Shown here piece after piece: positions 1-7,175 of a stretch of DNA of 64,000 nucleotides; the first letter of the stretch is position 1, and every line of letters starts with the position of its first letter. The stretch is taken from positions 124,001 to 188,000 of the forward strand of contig NZ_CAKTVU010000004.1 of the NCBI RefSeq assembly GCF_934630535.1, given 5' to 3'. Position numbers and translations under genes: made by a program. The notes below the pieces were generated by a model. That model did no database searches, was not told the DNA's origin, and was given only the letters and a program-made list of their open reading frames with translations. The stretch comes from an uncultured Senegalimassilia sp. GTDB lineage: Bacteria > Actinomycetota > Coriobacteriia > Coriobacteriales > Eggerthellaceae.

Positions 1-324
1 ATACTGCGCGGACGTATTCGGACGCGAGTAGATGCCATGATCGACAAAGGGCTCATTCAGGAGGTTGAAGCCCTGCTTGCATCCGGCTTCCGCGATGGGA
101 TAACCGCACCACAGGCAATCGGCTATAAAGAAATCGTAGCCGCACTTGACGGCAACACTCCTATGGAAGAGGCCGTTGAGTCTATAAAGGTTTCAACCTG
201 CCGATACGCTAAGCGTCAACGAACTTGGTTCAAGAAAGACAAGAGGATTCACTGGCTTTGCGCAGATTCAGGGGATACCGAAGCACTCGCAAACGAAGCC
301 CTGGCTTTGATTGATAAACTATAG
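1..324 (+). CDS. miaA: tRNA dimethylallyltransferase, C-terminal part (5' end outside window)
   Basis: MiaA transfers a dimethylallyl group to A37 of tRNAs that read UNN codons. The reading frame is already open at base 1 (ILRGRIRTRVDAM...) and ends at TAG 322-324, so only about 107 C-terminal residues are present. The segment shows the family's closing motifs: GLIQEVEALLASG, AIGYKE and the basic CRYAKRQRTWF stretch that contacts tRNA. It lies 40 bp upstream of dapF on the same strand, an arrangement that suggests co-transcription. The catalytic N-terminal half cannot be judged. Identification by motif is firm; completeness is unknown. Confidence 0.9.
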   Translation: MLRGRIRTRVDAMIDKGLIQEVEALLASGFRDGITAPQAIGYKEIVAALDGNTPMEEAVESIKVSTCRYAKRQRTWFKKDKRIHWLCADSGDTEALANEALALIDKL

Positions 325-364
325 AACGTGTATTAACTTCTCAAAGGAGCGTGCGTAATACCTC

Positions 365-1285
365 ATGGAATTAGATTTTGTTAAGCTTCATGGTCTTGGC
401 AATGATTTCGTTTTCATCGATGATTTTTCACGAGATATCGAATTGACGCAACAGCAGGTTTCTTTGCTTTGCGATCGTCATTTTGGTATCGGCGCAGACG
501 GGGTGATTATGGTTCGCCCTTCGGAACGCTCTGAATGCGCAGCGTATATGCATTACATTAACGCCGACGGCACGCTTGCTCAAATGTGCGGCAATGGCGT
601 TCGTTGTTTTGCAAAGTATCTTGTCGACCGCGGTTACGTGCTTGCCAGCGATGGCCGTTTCGTAGCTGACACGTTAGCCGGTCCCAAGCCGATCAGCTTC
701 GAAGTTGACAAACATGACAAGTTGACGTTCGCAACCGTCGATATGGGTCATCCGGTGCTTGATCCGCAAGATGTTCCGGTTGATTTGCCTGCAAACGCTC
801 AAACCGATGAAGGTATCGGGTTTGTGAAAGAACAAGTTATCCCATCTCCTTGGGGTGATTTTGCCTTTACCTGTGTCTCGATGGGCAATCCTCATGTTAT
901 TTGCTTCATTGATGACTTCGGCATGCTTCCTGATGAACTGTTCGTCAATGCCGGTGATAAGTGCCTGACAACGCTTGATTTAAATCGAATCGGCGCATAT
1001 TACGAAAGCCATGCAACGTTCCCCGAGAAAACCAACGTCGAGTTTGCCCATGTCGGGGATAATGCTATTGAAATGCGCGTGTTTGAGCGTGGGTGCGGCG
1101 AGACTCTTGCTTGTGGCACCGGCGCGTGTGCTACTAACGTTGCAGCAGCATTGACTGGGCGTGCATCCAGGGAAAACGATGTGGTGCTGCGTGGTGGTAC
1201 GCTCCACATCAACTGGGATTCCGACGATCATGTCATGATGACTGGTTCCGCAACGGAAGCTTTCCAGGGTACCGTGGAAGTGTAG
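365..1285 (+). CDS. dapF: diaminopimelate epimerase
   Basis: DapF interconverts LL- and meso-diaminopimelate in the lysine and peptidoglycan pathways. The 306-residue length is close to the family norm (about 270-290), slightly long. The two catalytic cysteines are visible: C75 in MCGNGVRCF and C250 in CGETLACGTGACA. The N-terminal FVKLHGLGNDF signature is intact. The ATG at 365 follows a purine-rich AAAGGAG sequence about 14 bases upstream, and no better start is seen. The gene follows miaA and is closed by a good intrinsic terminator at 1321-1349. Confidence 0.97.
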   Translation: MELDFVKLHGLGNDFVFIDDFSRDIELTQQQVSLLCDRHFGIGADGVIMVRPSERSECAAYMHYINADGTLAQMCGNGVRCFAKYLVDRGYVLASDGRFVADTLAGPKPISFEVDKHDKLTFATVDMGHPVLDPQDVPVDLPANAQTDEGIGFVKEQVIPSPWGDFAFTCVSMGNPHVICFIDDFGMLPDELFVNAGDKCLTTLDLNRIGAYYESHATFPEKTNVEFAHVGDNAIEMRVFERGCGETLACGTGACATNVAAALTGRASRENDVVLRGGTLHINWDSDDHVMMTGSATEAFQGTVEV

Positions 1286-1320
1286 TTTTTCGTAGCTGAA
1301 TCGCTTATGTTACTATCGAC

Positions 1321-1349
1321 AAGCGCAGGCAAGAACCTGCGCTTGTTTT
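1321..1349 (+). terminator. intrinsic terminator after dapF
   Basis: A perfect 9-bp stem (AAGCGCAGG / CCTGCGCTT) with a 6-base loop is followed by GTTTTC. It lies 36 bp after the dapF stop and upstream of hflX, so it separates the two transcripts. Confidence 0.85.
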
Positions 1350-1433
1350 CATTTCGCAGGAACTAATCAAGCATAGGCAGTAATCCATCCCAATTGACGA
1401 AAACCAGCTTGAAACCACCCGAGAGGATTGCCG

Positions 1434-2753
1434 ATGTCAGAATACCAATCGGTGTTAGTCAAAGGCGCAAAAACGACGTTTGAAGAGAAGCGTGAAAAAG
1501 CCGTGCTTGTCGGCGTCGAACGTCCCGGTATGCGTTGGAATATCTCATCTTCTTTGGCAGAGCTTGAGCGTTTGGCGGACACTGCCGGAGCAGATACGGT
1601 GGCTGTTACCACCCAAAAGCTTGAATCTCCCAATCCTAGGACTTTCGTGGGAAGCGGAAAGGTAGAGGAGATTTCACGCCTCTGCAGATCGACTGGTGCT
1701 GACCTGATTATTTTCGATGACGAGCTGACCCCTTCGCAGCAATCGAACCTTGAGAAAGCCGTAGATCGAGACTTGAAAGTGATCGATCGCACCGCCTTGA
1801 TTCTGGACATTTTCGCACTTCACGCAACAACTAAAGAGGGCCGTTTGCAAGTTCGCCTTGCACAAAACCAATATTTGCTTCCTAGGCTTCGAGGCATGTG
1901 GTCCCATTTGGCATCGAACCGCATGGGCGGTGGTGTAGGCAGTCGTTTCGGCGAAGGTGAAAGCCAGCTGGAGGTAGACCGCCGATTGGTTCGCAAACGA
2001 ATTACCAGCATTAAACGTGAACTTGCGCATTTGGCTGAAGTTCGTGCTGTACAGCGAGAGAGCAGATACGAAAGCGGAATGTTCAAGGTCTCGCTCGCCG
2101 GCTATACCAATGCTGGAAAGTCTAGCTTGCTGAATCGACTGACGAAAGCCGACGTGCTTGCTTACGATAAATTGTTTGCAACGCTTGATTCCACAACAAG
2201 GAAGTATGAATTACCAGAAGGACGCGAGATAACGCTGACCGATACCGTCGGGTTCATTCAAAAGCTTCCCACTACTCTGGTTGAAGCATTTAAATCTACC
2301 TTGGATGAAATCACCGGATCGGATTTGATATTGCATGTTGTAGATGCGTCATCAGAAGAATTCGAAGAGCAAATACTTGCAGTCGATGAAGTGCTCGAGC
2401 AAATCAAGGCGCAAGCATTGCCCAGATTGCTGGTTTTCAATAAATGCGATTTGCTTCCGGCAGAAGAGCAGGAAGCATTAGCTCATCGATATGATGCATT
2501 GCTGGTATCAGCGGAAACAGGGGAGGGCATAGACCAGCTTGTCGATAGGATCGCCCATGTTGCATCCGCTCAAGACACGCACCTTGATGTAGTGATTCCA
2601 TATCAACGAGGCGATATGGTGTCGAAGGCGCATGAGCGATGCAGGATCATCACCGAAGAACACATCGAAACAGGCACTCATCTTACGATGTTGGTACCAA
2701 AACCATTTGTTGATGAGTTCACAGCGTTTTGCAACGTGCAAAGGGGGGAATAG
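1434..2753 (+). CDS. hflX: ribosome-associated GTPase HflX
   Basis: HflX is a GTPase that binds and splits stalled or stressed 70S ribosomes. I chose ATG 1434 (MSEYQSV...) because GAGAGG at 1421-1426 sits 7 bases before it; an in-frame TTG at 1428 would be too close to that site. The protein (439 aa) has the N-terminal HflX domain with the glycine-rich linker (SNRMGGGVGSRFGEGE), then the G domain: G1 GYTNAGKSSLLN near residue 225, G3 DTVGF, and G4 NKCD. The C-terminal region is of usual length. It is monocistronic by appearance, with a terminator upstream and a long non-coding gap downstream. Confidence 0.96.
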   Translation: MSEYQSVLVKGAKTTFEEKREKAVLVGVERPGMRWNISSSLAELERLADTAGADTVAVTTQKLESPNPRTFVGSGKVEEISRLCRSTGADLIIFDDELTPSQQSNLEKAVDRDLKVIDRTALILDIFALHATTKEGRLQVRLAQNQYLLPRLRGMWSHLASNRMGGGVGSRFGEGESQLEVDRRLVRKRITSIKRELAHLAEVRAVQRESRYESGMFKVSLAGYTNAGKSSLLNRLTKADVLAYDKLFATLDSTTRKYELPEGREITLTDTVGFIQKLPTTLVEAFKSTLDEITGSDLILHVVDASSEEFEEQILAVDEVLEQIKAQALPRLLVFNKCDLLPAEEQEALAHRYDALLVSAETGEGIDQLVDRIAHVASAQDTHLDVVIPYQRGDMVSKAHERCRIITEEHIETGTHLTMLVPKPFVDEFTAFCNVQRGE

Positions 2754-3108
2754 CAAGTAGGCCTTATGCGGATTAGACACCACCTACAGCTATCAGCAAA
2801 TAACAGGATCGCAACCGATTACATTTGCATGAAAGACTTGCACGAAGTCAAATCAGTTTCATCGAACTTGCACCATTCGAGCCGCCATTGACATTCCTAA
2901 TTGATGACGGCTCGAACATCTGGGTTTTGCGGGCATGAGCAATGAACGCAAAGCACGTGATCGAACGATCAAGATATACCGGTGGTGAGTTGACCGAATT
3001 CGTGCTCTCCTGTATTTCTCGACCACAAATATCTATCAGGTAATCGCCCGTTAGAACAATGCATAGCAAACATCGTCCGATAGGACGCCTTGACCCAAAA
3101 CGATACGA
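2754..3108. other. 355-bp gap between convergent hflX and lexA
   Basis: No convincing gene is seen; a 73-codon leftward frame has no plausible ribosome site or family features. The only structure noted is a 9-bp inverted repeat TTCGAGCCG (2876-2884) / CGGCTCGAA (2918-2926) with a long 33-base loop, followed by GGGTTTT. It may help end the hflX transcript, but the long loop makes this weak. Confidence 0.5.
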
Positions 3109-3747
3109 TTACAAACGACGGAAGACAGCGACCACTTTGCCGGCAATAGAGCAGTTGGTGGTGATAATGGGGTCCATGGAGGAGTTCTCCGGCTGCAGTC
3201 GAATATGATCCTGCTCTTTGTAGAAGCGTTTCACCGTGGCACCATCATCGATAATGGCAACAACAATGTCCCCGTTGTTTGCGACCGGCTGCTCTTTAAC
3301 CACAACGTAATCACCATCGTTAATGCCTGCCTCGATCATGCTTTCGCCATGCACAGACAGCATAAAAGACGGGGCATCGCCAACGATTTCGGTAGGCAGC
3401 GACATGGTGTTGGTGATGTTTTGCTCGGCAAGGATGGGGACGCCTGCAGCAACATCTCCAACCAACGGAACAGAAACGATATCGTCAAACTGAGCTTGGA
3501 TGATATTCGTTGCGTCTTCCGTATGGTCTAGCGGATAGGTGAGCGCAATCGAGCGCGATTTCAATGCATCGCGTTTGATGAGGCCTTTTTCCTCAAGGGC
3601 TTTCAAGTGAACATGCACCGTGGAAGGAGAGGAAAGCCCCAAAGCCTGACACACTTCGCGAACCGTGGGACCAAAGCCCTTTTCGCGAATACACTGCTCG
3701 ATGACATCGAGCACAGCCTGCTGGCGCTTAGTGATCTTCTCGGTCAT
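3109..3747 (-). CDS. lexA: SOS repressor LexA
   Basis: LexA represses DNA-damage genes and self-cleaves when bound to RecA filaments. The start at 3747 (MTEKITKRQQ) is chosen because GAAAGGAAAG lies just upstream; the frame stays open further, but upstream codons would read into the operator region. In the 212-aa protein the winged-helix DNA-binding domain covers residues 1-70. The cleavage site is A101-G102 in VAAGVP, and the catalytic dyad is S136 (GESM) and K173 (TVKRF). Three LexA-box-like sequences lie between it and the divergent gene, so autoregulation is expected. Confidence 0.97.
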   Translation of the reverse strand: MTEKITKRQQAVLDVIEQCIREKGFGPTVREVCQALGLSSPSTVHVHLKALEEKGLIKRDALKSRSIALTYPLDHTEDATNIIQAQFDDIVSVPLVGDVAAGVPILAEQNITNTMSLPTEIVGDAPSFMLSVHGESMIEAGINDGDYVVVKEQPVANNGDIVVAIIDDGATVKRFYKEQDHIRLQPENSSMDPIITTNCSIAGKVVAVFRRL

Positions 3748-3773
3748 GGGCTTTCCTTTCGAGGTTTGCATAA

Positions 3774-3787
3774 CGAACATCCGTTTG
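3774..3787. promoter_or_regulatory. LexA box 1 (lexA-proximal)
   Basis: CGAACATCCGTTTG fits the Gram-positive/actinobacterial SOS box (CGAAC-N4-GTTYG) with a small deviation in the centre. It lies 27 bp upstream of the lexA start codon, where binding would block lexA transcription. Confidence 0.65.
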
Positions 3788-3795
3788 TTTCTCTG

Positions 3796-3824
3796 TTGAC
3801 ATGAACCTTTGTTCGCTCTATTAT
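3796..3824 (+). promoter_or_regulatory. sigma70-type promoter of the SOS small-protein gene
   Basis: TTGACA (3796-3801), a 17-bp spacer and TATTAT (3819-3824) form a near-consensus promoter pointing right. Box 2 fills the spacer, and box 3 lies just after the -10. Confidence 0.75.
3802..3815. promoter_or_regulatory. LexA box 2, inside the rightward promoter
   Basis: TGAACCTTTGTTCG is the reverse complement of CGAACAAAGGTTCA, close to the SOS box consensus. It occupies the spacer between the -35 (3796-3801) and -10 (3819-3824) of the rightward promoter. It forms a perfect 13-bp inverted repeat with box 3. Confidence 0.75.
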
Positions 3825-3849
3825 ATATGCGAACAAAGGTTCTACGCAA
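3820..3849 (-). promoter_or_regulatory. lexA: probable lexA promoter
   Basis: On the minus strand TTGCGT (3849-3844), an 18-bp spacer and TATAAT (3825-3820) point towards lexA. LexA box 3 lies in the spacer. The -10 elements of the two divergent promoters overlap. Confidence 0.55.
3830..3843. promoter_or_regulatory. LexA box 3, downstream of the rightward -10
   Basis: CGAACAAAGGTTCT repeats the core of box 2 in opposite orientation, 14 bp away. It covers the expected rightward transcription start and lies within the leftward lexA promoter spacer, so one bound repressor could silence both directions. Confidence 0.75.
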
Positions 3850-3867
3850 GAGCAAAGGGGAGGAAAT

Positions 3868-4161
3868 ATGCAACACGGTGATTCTCATCCGGCGGTTAAC
3901 GGAACGACGGCACTTAAGCTCGATATGCGCGTTTCATCTGCGCATATTATTCAATTCCCCGGAGCCGGCAATGATTCACGGCAAATCAGCGGGGCAACGT
4001 CATCTTCTCGCGTTCCGAATCAGCAGTACGATTGCGCCAATATAGACAATCGCCATAACCCCCATACGCTTCGCCGGTCAGAATCGCGAGCAACCCCAGC
4101 CCAAACCATTGGCGTGATTGGTCTGATTACGTTGCTTACCATTGTTGCCGGGATTTTGTAA
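3868..4161 (+). CDS. SOS-controlled small tail-anchored protein (positional analogue of yneA/divS/chiZ)
   Basis: No family is recognised from the sequence. The 97-residue product starts at ATG 3868 behind a strong AGGGGAGGA site. Residues 1-78 are polar, rich in Ser, Asn, His and Arg; residues 79-97 (TIGVIGLITLLTIVAGIL) form a single hydrophobic segment at the very C-terminus, predicting a tail anchor with the bulk in the cytoplasm. The gene is transcribed divergently from lexA under two LexA boxes and lies before nrdR. In Bacillus, Corynebacterium and Mycobacterium the same slot holds the damage-induced cell-division suppressors YneA, DivS and ChiZ. A LysM domain, usual in YneA and ChiZ, is absent. 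A role in delaying division is inference from position and regulation only. Confidence 0.8.
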   Translation: MQHGDSHPAVNGTTALKLDMRVSSAHIIQFPGAGNDSRQISGATSSSRVPNQQYDCANIDNRHNPHTLRRSESRATPAQTIGVIGLITLLTIVAGIL

Positions 4162-4241
4162 AACCTTGCTTGTCCCAGCTTACTTCTAAGGTCAATATCT
4201 TGTGTCACGATTTGATGCACTCTTTTACAACTGGGTATTAA

Positions 4242-4257
4242 CCGCTATATCTTGTAT
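4242..4257. promoter_or_regulatory. possible NrdR box upstream of nrdR
   Basis: The core CTATATCTTGTAT resembles the NrdR box (CWATATATWGTGT) at most core positions. A weaker CTACATAT follows at 4264-4271, but the spacing of about 19 bp is not the usual 31-32 bp. Autoregulation of nrdR is possible but weakly supported. Confidence 0.3.
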
Positions 4258-4295
4258 GTTAGGCTACATATCATCGAGCGAAGGAGTGCGATTGT

Positions 4296-4742
4296 ATGAA
4301 ATGCCCGGCATGCGGAAACATAGAATCCAAAGTAGTTGATTCCCGTCCATCTGATGATGGCAGCAGCATTCGTCGTAGGCGCGAATGTCTCGAATGCGGT
4401 CGAAGGTTTACTACGTATGAGCGCTTAGGCGACAATCCGCTCATCATCATCAAGTCCGATGGGTCGTCTGAAGCCTACGACCGACAGAAGCTAATGAGGG
4501 GTCTTTTGATTGCCTGCGCAAAGCGACCTATCGCTCCCGAGCAATTGGGCGCATTGATCGACAGCATTGAAGCGGAGCTTCGCAATGCATCCAAGAGCGA
4601 GATCGGCTCAAAAGAACTCGGCGACATGGCGTTGGTGCGGTTAGCCAAGCTTGATGATGTTGCGTACGTACGTTTCGCAAGCGTGTATAAAGATTTTCAA
4701 AATGTTGAGGAGTTCGCTGCAGCTCTTGAAGGGTTGAAATAG
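4296..4742 (+). CDS. nrdR: transcriptional repressor NrdR
   Basis: NrdR represses ribonucleotide reductase genes in response to dATP/ATP. The 148-aa length is typical. The zinc ribbon uses C3, C6, C31 and C34 (KCPACG ... ECLECG), followed by the RRFTTYER linker and an ATP-cone domain (about residues 46-136). ATG 4296 follows GAAGGAG. The dut gene starts 3 bp after its stop, so the two nucleotide-pool genes are very likely one transcript. No ribonucleotide reductase gene is in the window. Confidence 0.97.
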   Translation: MKCPACGNIESKVVDSRPSDDGSSIRRRRECLECGRRFTTYERLGDNPLIIIKSDGSSEAYDRQKLMRGLLIACAKRPIAPEQLGALIDSIEAELRNASKSEIGSKELGDMALVRLAKLDDVAYVRFASVYKDFQNVEEFAAALEGLK

Positions 4743-4745
4743 CCT

Positions 4746-5192
4746 ATGAGTACCGTGCATATCCCGATAAAAATCCTTTGCAACGATGCCCAGATTCCTC
4801 ATACCGCCTATAACGGTGACGCTGGCGTAGATCTGCGATCCGTTGAGCGAATCGTGCTGAAACCCCAGGAGCGCGCAATGGTGCCAACCGGATTGGCAAT
4901 CGCGCTTCCTGAAGGATATGCAGGTTTCGTTTTACCCCGCAGCGGTTTGGCCGCTAAACATGGCATCTCTATCGTCAACGCACCCGGCCTTGTTGATAGC
5001 AATTATCGAGGCGAGTTAAAGGTTGTTCTTGTGAACACCGACCCAAACGATTCGTTTACGATTGAAATCGGTGACCGAATCGCACAGCTTATCGTCATGC
5101 CCGTGCCATTAATCGAATTCGAGCACGTCGAGGAATTGTCATGCTCGCAACGAGGGGCATCGGGTTTCGGTAGCAGCGGAGTAAGCAATTAG
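4746..5192 (+). CDS. dut: dUTP diphosphatase (dUTPase)
   Basis: Dut hydrolyses dUTP to dUMP, keeping uracil out of DNA and supplying dTMP synthesis. The 148-aa protein shows all five trimeric dUTPase motifs in order: I AGVDLRS, II PRSGLAAKHG, III GLVDSNYRGE (with the catalytic Asp), IV RIAQLIV, and V RGASGFGSSG. The start lies 3 bp after the nrdR stop. Its place next to lexA and nrdR groups DNA-damage and nucleotide-pool functions in one locus. Confidence 0.97.
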   Translation: MSTVHIPIKILCNDAQIPHTAYNGDAGVDLRSVERIVLKPQERAMVPTGLAIALPEGYAGFVLPRSGLAAKHGISIVNAPGLVDSNYRGELKVVLVNTDPNDSFTIEIGDRIAQLIVMPVPLIEFEHVEELSCSQRGASGFGSSGVSN

Positions 5193-5200
5193 GAGCAAAT

Positions 5201-5683
5201 GTGGCCGATCAAAATGACAACCGTCCAGGTCCTTACCTCGACGAGAATCGTAAGCCGTATAACAATGCGGAAACGCAATCGAACCCCGATAACGGTGATA
5301 AGCAGTTTAAGCCGAACGCGCTAGATGAACGTACGCTGAGGTCTGTACGTTCGCAAACGACTTTTGCCTACATTGCAGGTCCTGTTTCGCTGTTTGTTGG
5401 TGGCATCTTGCTAGGAAGCGTTGGCGCCATCTGCGCGTTTCTGGCATACCGCAAATTGCGAGCACTCATGCAGAAATCCAACGAAACCGCCGCAGTGGCT
5501 CGTGACATGCTGAAATCAACGCGTACCGCATTGACCATCTGCTTGGTAGCCGTAGCGCTTAACGCGATCTCGTTTGTAATCATGTTTCCCGTCATCGAGC
5601 AGATGCTCCAAAGCGGGGACTTTGCAAGCGTTGCCGGCAATATGAGCGCAGGAACCGCTGCTGGTTCCTCGACATGGGGTTAA
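5201..5683 (+). CDS. small membrane protein, DUF4190-like layout
   Basis: I do not recognise a specific family. GTG 5201 is taken as the start because AGGAG (5191-5195) lies 5 bases upstream, 8 bp after dut. The 160-aa product has a hydrophilic N-terminus (residues 1-55, rich in Asp, Asn, Pro) and two hydrophobic segments: about 57-85 (Gly-rich, FVGGILLGSVGAICAFLAY) and about 105-130. The soluble head plus two-TM layout resembles DUF4190-type membrane proteins. It ends the lexA-side rightward gene run; function is unknown. Confidence 0.75.
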   Translation: MADQNDNRPGPYLDENRKPYNNAETQSNPDNGDKQFKPNALDERTLRSVRSQTTFAYIAGPVSLFVGGILLGSVGAICAFLAYRKLRALMQKSNETAAVARDMLKSTRTALTICLVAVALNAISFVIMFPVIEQMLQSGDFASVAGNMSAGTAAGSSTWG

Positions 5684-5760
5684 GGCGTATTCCGCAAGTC
5701 CTTCGATATGTCAATTGCCGACCATCAGCAAACGTGGCTAATCAGCAATCCAAAACCGAA

Positions 5761-5792
5761 GAGTGGGCTCTTTGAAATCCAAGAGCCCACTC
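5761..5792 (+). terminator. hairpin after the nrdR-dut transcript
   Basis: A perfect 11-bp stem GAGTGGGCTCT / AGAGCCCACTC has a 10-base loop. The T-tract is poor (GAGTGAATTAAA follows), so it may stop transcription inefficiently or protect the mRNA 3' end. Confidence 0.6.
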
Positions 5793-5875
5793 GAGTGAAT
5801 TAAAGGCCGTCTATTAATTTATCGATAATATATGTTATGTAAACTAGCGAACTGAAATTCTAAGGTGGTAGGTCC

Positions 5876-6463
5876 ATGAACTCTAAAGCACTAGATTTCA
5901 AGTCGATATCGATTCGTGTCGCCTGTGTCGCTGCAGTGATGGTCGCTACTAGTTTTCTGTTGTTAGGATTAACAGGTTGCGGCCCTTCGAACGAGGAGCG
6001 CATCGAACAAGCGATCTCTCAACCCCTGGAAGCTATCAAATCAAAAGATGAGGCTACATTGGCAAGCTTGCTCTCAGACGATGCCAAGCAGCAGATCTCA
6101 GATATCGGCATAGACCCGGTAACGTATATCTCCACGTTCCTTGATGGGTTTGACTACACGCTAGGTTCTATCGATATCAACAAGGACACGGCAACCGTCG
6201 ATGTCACCATAACCTGCAAAACCACGAACAGCATCTTTGCCGCCCTTGACCAGAAAGCCAAGGAAGATTTCGAATCCGGTGCGAGTGCAAACAACACTGA
6301 GGAGCAAACGAAATCCGAAGTTGCCGAAAGCACACTCGCTATCATCAGTGCAGCAGCACCCGTGACACATGACCCTATTACGGTAACCTTGCATAAGGTC
6401 GATAAGTCATGGGTTGTCGACAGCGACATCAACGGAGCATTGCTGAAAGCCCTGCAAGGCTAG
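5876..6463 (+). CDS. secreted lipoprotein of unknown function
   Basis: The 195-aa product has a basic N-terminus, a hydrophobic stretch (residues 14-31) and a lipobox LTGC with the lipidated C35, so it should be anchored outside the membrane. The mature part looks like a small alpha+beta domain: a helical start (EERIEQAISQPLEAIKS), DDAK... segments and a C-terminal HKVDKSWVVDSD strand, reminiscent of DUF4878/DUF5105-type lipoproteins. That family link is a guess. AAGGTGG precedes ATG 5876. It stands alone between a terminator and a 239-bp non-coding stretch. Confidence 0.8.
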   Translation: MNSKALDFKSISIRVACVAAVMVATSFLLLGLTGCGPSNEERIEQAISQPLEAIKSKDEATLASLLSDDAKQQISDIGIDPVTYISTFLDGFDYTLGSIDINKDTATVDVTITCKTTNSIFAALDQKAKEDFESGASANNTEEQTKSEVAESTLAIISAAAPVTHDPITVTLHKVDKSWVVDSDINGALLKALQG

Positions 6464-6702
6464 CTCAGTTTTGCGAACATGTAAGCAAATGTGAAAAGGA
6501 TTTTGTTAAAAGGTTTTTGTTCGCAATCGCAACTTCAAGGGGCCGTCCGTTAACTCTGCAAAGCGTTATAACTTTGCTTGTAAGTTCAATTAAGTATGTG
6601 TAGGCTTGAGATTGCTATGCAAACCGATCGAATCGCTACCCACGTAATGATAGATTCAGATGCTGCTGATCGCTAGCCTTGGAGTCCGCTATCATTCATT
6701 GC

Positions 6703-7134
6703 CTATCCTTCACAAACCTGTTCATAAAGATTAAACAGTTCAGGCAACGTGCGTTTAATGCTCACCGGCTTAAACGTGCTGGCATCGACAAGGCAATGTA
6801 CGCTGCTGCCGGTGCAGCAAGGTTTAGCGGTCTCGATATCGTCGCCTTGCTTGAACACCTCGTACGAATAGGTAGTTTTAGTACCCCGCGATTCGCTGAC
6901 CCAAGTGCGAACAACGGCCACATCGCCATACCGCAAAGGCTCTCCGTAATGAATCTCAAACGACACAACGGGAGACAAATATCCAGCTTTCTCGATTTGT
7001 TCATAGGGATACCCAAGTTCCTCGAGAAAATGGGTGCGGGCATCCTCGAAATACAGCAAGTAGTTCGCATGGTAGACAACCGCCATCTTGTCGGTTTCCG
7101 CATAACGAACGGCTATGGGTGTGCAAACTTTCAT
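6703..7134 (-). CDS. YbgC-like acyl-CoA thioesterase (hotdog fold)
   Basis: The start at 7134 (MKVCTPIAVRYAETDK) is chosen because TTGGAGG lies 6 bases upstream; the frame extends further, but without a ribosome site. The 143-aa protein has the 4-hydroxybenzoyl-CoA thioesterase signature near the N-terminus (RYAETDKMAVVYHANYLLYFEDAR), with the catalytic Asp in the ETD-K-VVYH motif. This fits small acyl-CoA thioesterases of the YbgC group. The substrate is unknown. It is divergent from the hydrolase gene at 7176, with 41 bp between them. Confidence 0.88.
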   Translation of the reverse strand: MKVCTPIAVRYAETDKMAVVYHANYLLYFEDARTHFLEELGYPYEQIEKAGYLSPVVSFEIHYGEPLRYGDVAVVRTWVSESRGTKTTYSYEVFKQGDDIETAKPCCTGSSVHCLVDASTFKPVSIKRTLPELFNLYEQVCEG

Positions 7135-7175
7135 AGCAACCTCCAAGAACCTAGTAAAACGATTAGAATGAAGTA

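Noticed and set aside
2848..3069. 73-codon leftward frame between hflX and lexA
   Set aside because: No ribosome site, no family features, and it overlaps a hairpin-like repeat; treated as non-coding.
3748..3888. 47-codon N-terminal extension of LexA
   Set aside because: It would place the operators and overlapping promoters inside the coding region; the family start MTEKITKRQQ has its own ribosome site.
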